Source: Ruminococcus sp.
Lineage (GTDB): Bacteria; Bacillota; Clostridia; Oscillospirales; Ruminococcaceae
Assembly: GCA_021199305.1 (NCBI GenBank)
Contig: JAJQIH010000003.1
Location: 1-52,018 of the forward strand
DNA: 52,018 nucleotides
Reading direction: 5' to 3'
In this document: positions 51,908 through 52,018 of the stretch, piece by piece
Layout of the letters: each line of letters begins with the position of its first letter
Position numbering within the stretch: position 1 is the first letter of the stretch
Notes under the pieces: model-generated
What the model was told of the DNA's origin: nothing
What the model saw: the letters and a program-made list of their open reading frames with translations, nothing else
Database searches by the model: none
Position numbers and translations under genes: made by a program

Positions 51908-51936
51908 AGTATAGCATAAGAGCGGGAAAATTTCAA
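51908..51936 (-). promoter_or_regulatory. promoter of the signal peptidase-like gene
   Basis: On the minus strand TTGAAA (51931-51936), 17-base spacer, TATACT (51908-51913), about 45 bases before the start. Confidence 0.75.
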
Positions 51937-52018
51937 GAGCTAAAAAATAAAAACTATCGGGGAGCGTGTCCACTTGTCAATGATAGTTTACACTAACTCC
52001 AAAAATATATAGCAAGCT

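Overview
The window is about 52 kb of a low-to-moderate GC Gram-positive chromosome. It begins inside a 16S rRNA gene on the minus strand and is otherwise packed with genes. The 16S sequence, the sporulation genes (a SleB-like cell wall hydrolase, cotJA/cotJB/cotJC, spoIVB), the recA-recX-rimO-pgsA block and a secreted protein ending in a type I dockerin together suggest a spore-forming, possibly cellulosome-producing member of the Oscillospiraceae (Ruminococcus-like Clostridia). Species cannot be fixed by reading alone.

Layout. (1) 1-1350: 5' part of a 16S gene, its leader and a consensus rRNA promoter. (2) 1356-10899, plus strand: SleB-like hydrolase; an OmpR-type two-component system; a PDZ-less HtrA protease whose promoter carries the same operator-like repeat as the regulator's own promoter; a GT2-GtrA fusion, a phosphodiester glycosidase-domain protein and a small membrane protein; then a 972-residue secreted protein with four lamin-tail domains and a dockerin. 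(3) 10977-21467, minus strand: lipoprotein, pgsA, rimO, recX, recA, DUF1294, prmC, DUF1385, a second two-component system and another lipoprotein. A promoter with a LexA-type operator lies before prmC, so prmC-DUF1294-recA-recX-rimO looks like one SOS operon. (4) 21813-22907: cotJ operon. (5) 23138-24642: AbiE type IV toxin-antitoxin pair with a perfect consensus promoter and an inverted repeat at its start site. (6) 24915-27144: xylulokinase and a small transaldolase. (7) 27223-35872, minus: recG, LUD-domain protein, MutS-like ATPase, dusB, tRNA methyltransferase and polA, a DNA repair and tRNA modification operon. (8) 36001-42849, minus: ddl, murI, DUF1934, argS, a GT-C-like membrane protein and an FkbM methyltransferase. 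(9) 43032-48775, minus: MBOAT acyltransferase, truncated DHHW-like protein, FkbH-like HAD-IIIC protein, acyl carrier protein and cardiolipin synthase. (10) 48840-51862: membrane protein, spoIVB, and a signal peptidase-like protein that has lost its catalytic serine.

The most interesting part is the MBOAT/FkbH/ACP cassette. Its logic mirrors the dlt system (carrier protein, activating enzyme, MBOAT exporter-transferase, surface partner), but the amino-acid-activating enzyme is replaced by an FkbH family protein, a family known to load glyceryl groups from 1,3-bisphosphoglycerate onto carrier proteins. I infer a system that decorates a surface polymer or lipid with glyceryl or a related acyl group. 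Other notable points are the shared CiaR-like repeats before the two-component and htrA genes, the SOS operator in front of prmC rather than recA, and a structured repeat-like intergenic region at 21.6-21.8 kb.
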